NCBI GenBank assembly: GCA_946479905.1
Contig: CAMLIA010000206.1
Span: 1-6,910, forward strand
Source of the DNA: an uncultured Frankiales bacterium
GTDB lineage: Bacteria; Actinomycetota; Actinomycetes; Mycobacteriales; SCTD01
Reading direction: 5' to 3'
DNA length: 6,910 nt
This document shows, piece after piece, positions 5,092-6,910 of this stretch (position 1 is the stretch's first letter; the number at the start of each line of letters is the position of its first letter). A model generated the notes under the pieces. That model was not told where the DNA came from. It worked only from the letters and a program-made list of their open reading frames with translations, and did no database searches. The translations under genes were made by a program, and so were the position numbers.

Positions 5092-6645
5092 ATGTCTGTC
5101 CTGTCCGACGCCCCCGCCGGCATCACCCACGCCGACGGCCGCAGCGTCCACAAGGGCCTGGCGCTGGCCGTCGTGGCCATCGCCCAGCTCATGGTGGTCC
5201 TCGACGCGACCATCGTGAACGTCGCGCTCCCTGACATCGCGGCAGCGCTGCACGTCACGAGCAACAGCGACCTGAGCTGGGTCATCACGGCGTACACGCT
5301 GACCTTCGGCGGCTTCCTGCTGCTCGGCGGCAAGATCGCCGACCGCGTCGGGCGCCGGGTGGTCTTCATGACCGGCGCGACGCTGTTCGCCGCCGCGTCG
5401 CTGCTGGGCGGCCTCGCGGGCAACATGACGCTGCTCATCGCCGCGCGTGCGGTGCAGGGCATCGGCGGCGCGCTGATGTCGCCGGCCGCGCTGTCGCTGC
5501 TCACCGTCGTCTTCGACGAGGGCGAGGAGCGCAACAAGGCCCTCGGCATCTGGTCCGCGATCACGGCCGGTGGTGCCGCGATCGGCCTGATCGCGGGCGG
5601 GCTGCTCACCGAGTACGCCAGCTGGCGCTGGGTCTTCCTGGTCAACCTGCCGATCGCCGCCATCGCGGTCATCGGTGCCGTGCGGTTCGTGCCGGAGAGC
5701 CGTGACGAGCGCGCCGTCGGGTTCGACGTCCCGGGCGCCGTGCTCGTCACGGGCGGCCTGATGTCGCTGGTGTACGCCCTGGTCAAGGGCAACGACTACG
5801 GCTGGGGCGACGTGAAGACGCTCGGCTGGTTCGCCACGGCGCTGGCGTGCATCGTGGCCTTCGCGATCGTCCAGGTCTCCTCGACGAACCCGCTGGTGCC
5901 GTTCCGCGTCTTCCGCAACCGCAGCGTGCTCGGCGCGGACGTCGGGGCGCTGCTCATCGGTGCCGGCATCTTCGCCATCTTCTTCTTCCTCATCCTCTGG
6001 ATGCAGTCCGTCAACGGGTGGAGCCCCGTCAAGTCCGGCCTCGCCTTCCTGCCCATGACGATGCTCATCGGTGTCGGCGCCGGCATCGGCGCCCAGCTGC
6101 TCGGCAGGCTCGGGCCCCGGCCGCTGCTCATCGCCGGACCGCTGCTCGCCGCGACCGGGCTGCTGCAGCTCGGCCTGCGGCTCGAGCCGGGGTCGTCGTA
6201 CCTCACGGTCGTGATGCCGGCGCTGGTCTGCGTCGCGTCCGGCATGGGCCTCACCTTCGTCGCCCTCACCAGCTCGGCGGTCGCCGGTGTGTCCGCGGAG
6301 GACGCCGGCGTGGCGTCGGCACTGCTCAACGCCGGCCAGCAGGTCGGCGGTGCCATCGGCCTCGCCGTGCTGACGGCGGTGAGCACGTCCGCCACCCGCC
6401 ACGAGTTCCCCGGCTTCGGGCAGGCGTCGGCGCAGGTCCAGCAGGCCCTCGCCAGCGGTCACGTCACCCCCGACGTGCAGGCGCTGCTGGCCCGCGTCTA
6501 CGACGCGCTGGTGTCCGGCTGGGGCGTCGGCTTCCTCGTGGGTGCGGCGTTCCTCATCGGTGCCGCGGCCATCGCCGGCTCGCTGGTGTCGGTGAGCAAG
6601 GAGGCGGCCGCGGCCGCGCTCAAGGAGAACGCCCCCGCCGCCTGA
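5092..6645 (+). CDS. DHA2-family (EmrB/QacA-type) 14-TM drug efflux transporter
   Basis: Inner-membrane proton antiporter of the major facilitator superfamily, 517 residues, the usual DHA2 length. Family motifs are in order: LDATIVNVALPDI (37-49) in TM1, GGKIADRVGRRVV (79-91) as motif A in the TM2-3 loop, RAVQGIGGALMSPA (119-132) in TM4, and the motif C region ending WRWVFLVNLP (178-187) in TM5-6. Hydrophobic segments continue to 500 and give about 14 helices, including ALLIGAGIFAIFFFLILWM. A soluble loop at 435-470 precedes the last helix, and a short Ala-rich tail ends the protein. Acidic D38 in TM1 is the conserved proton-coupling candidate. The neighbouring divergent tetR and shared operator indicate inducible drug or metabolite export. 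Substrate cannot be inferred. The ATG at 5092 is chosen for its ribosome site. Confidence 0.93.
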   Translation: MSVLSDAPAGITHADGRSVHKGLALAVVAIAQLMVVLDATIVNVALPDIAAALHVTSNSDLSWVITAYTLTFGGFLLLGGKIADRVGRRVVFMTGATLFAAASLLGGLAGNMTLLIAARAVQGIGGALMSPAALSLLTVVFDEGEERNKALGIWSAITAGGAAIGLIAGGLLTEYASWRWVFLVNLPIAAIAVIGAVRFVPESRDERAVGFDVPGAVLVTGGLMSLVYALVKGNDYGWGDVKTLGWFATALACIVAFAIVQVSSTNPLVPFRVFRNRSVLGADVGALLIGAGIFAIFFFLILWMQSVNGWSPVKSGLAFLPMTMLIGVGAGIGAQLLGRLGPRPLLIAGPLLAATGLLQLGLRLEPGSSYLTVVMPALVCVASGMGLTFVALTSSAVAGVSAEDAGVASALLNAGQQVGGAIGLAVLTAVSTSATRHEFPGFGQASAQVQQALASGHVTPDVQALLARVYDALVSGWGVGFLVGAAFLIGAAAIAGSLVSVSKEAAAAALKENAPAA

Positions 6646-6649
6646 TCGA

Positions 6650-6910
6650 TCAGGTCAGCGCGGACCGGACCACCGGCAGGCCTGCCGGTGGTCCTTCCTC
6701 GAGCAGCCGCAGCACGGCGACGGTGTCGAGGTGGTCGGCGACGAGATCGCCCAGGACGTCGAGCCGCGCCTGCCGGACGTCGGCGAAGGACCGCTCCCCC
6801 GGCACCCAGTCGCGTCCGGTCAGGGCCGCGACCTCCGCGAGGTACGCCCGGCGGAACCCGTCGCTCTCCAGGGCGCCGTGCCAGACGGTGCCGCTGACGG
6901 CACCGACCCG
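6650..6910 (-). CDS. cobQ: Cobyric acid synthase, C-terminal 86 residues (gene continues past the window)
   Basis: CobQ amidates four side chains of adenosyl-cobyrinic acid a,c-diamide with glutamine-derived ammonia to give cobyric acid, in cobalamin biosynthesis. The visible end belongs to the glutamine amidotransferase domain. It starts RVGAVSGTVWHGALESDGFR, which carries the family's conserved GT-x-x-HG motif with the catalytic His of the amidotransferase. Next comes FRRAYLAEV, then the CobQ-type ending with RLDVLGDLVADHLD and GPPAGLPVV before TGA (6650-6652). The N-terminal synthetase domain and catalytic Cys lie beyond the right edge. It converges on the efflux gene with 4 bp between stop codons, and a 28-bp palindrome lies inside its last codons. 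No link in function to the pump is evident. Confidence 0.85.
   Translation of the reverse strand, partial: RVGAVSGTVWHGALESDGFRRAYLAEVAALTGRDWVPGERSFADVRQARLDVLGDLVADHLDTVAVLRLLEEGPPAGLPVVRSALT
6667..6694 (+). terminator. 28-bp perfect palindrome, likely efflux-gene terminator, inside cobQ
   Basis: The 14-base arm GGACCACCGGCAGG (6667-6680) is followed at once by its exact reverse complement (6681-6694). As RNA it would fold into a stem of about 12 bp with a GGCC loop, starting 21 nt after the efflux stop and followed by TTCCTC. On the other strand it encodes GPPAGLPVV of CobQ. Its position suggests termination of the efflux transcript; activity is inferred. Confidence 0.6.

Noticed and set aside
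5041..6462. Long minus-strand open frame opposite the efflux gene
   Set aside because: It is dominated by Asp, Glu, Arg, Gln and His repeats, as expected from the antisense of a hydrophobic membrane-protein gene. The plus strand has all the DHA2 motifs.

Overview
This is a high-GC window with long overlapping open frames on both strands, GTG starts, few classical Shine-Dalgarno sites and at least two plausible leaderless starts. That points to a chromosomal segment of an actinobacterium. The genus cannot be read from the sequence. Every gene has a recognisable or describable product, and there is no mobile element, phage gene, tRNA, rRNA or CRISPR array.

Layout from left to right: positions 1-65 hold no supportable gene. 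A perfect 13-bp-stem hairpin (66-96) lies just past the stop of a minus-strand gene (115-2037) for a 640-residue secreted, multi-domain beta-rich protein. A 275-bp gap (2038-2312) holds that gene's leader and a hairpin behind the next gene. Then comes purU (formyltetrahydrofolate deformylase, minus, 2313-3107). Its start lies only 9 bp from the start of an oppositely oriented M15-type peptidoglycan peptidase lipoprotein (plus, 3117-3974). The peptidase is translationally coupled to a small GNAT acetyltransferase (plus, 3974-4411). A TetR regulator (minus, 4392-5015) overlaps the GNAT 3' end by 20 bp and is divergent from a 14-TM DHA2 drug-efflux transporter (plus, 5092-6645). The minus-strand 3' end of cobQ (cobyric acid synthase, 6650-6910) runs off the right edge.

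The clearest functional unit is the tetR/efflux pair. Its 76-bp intergenic region contains face-to-face promoters wrapped around a nested inverted repeat, the classic layout of a drug-inducible, self-repressing efflux switch. The peptidase-GNAT pair is a second two-gene unit. The secreted protein, purU and cobQ look like separate transcription units.

I found no strong case for an undescribed multi-gene system. The items most worth a second look are the operator architecture, the head-to-head purU/peptidase starts with almost no room for promoters, the 28-bp perfect palindrome inside the cobQ coding end that can serve as the efflux gene's terminator, the compact PurU, and the uncharacterised secreted protein with its leader.
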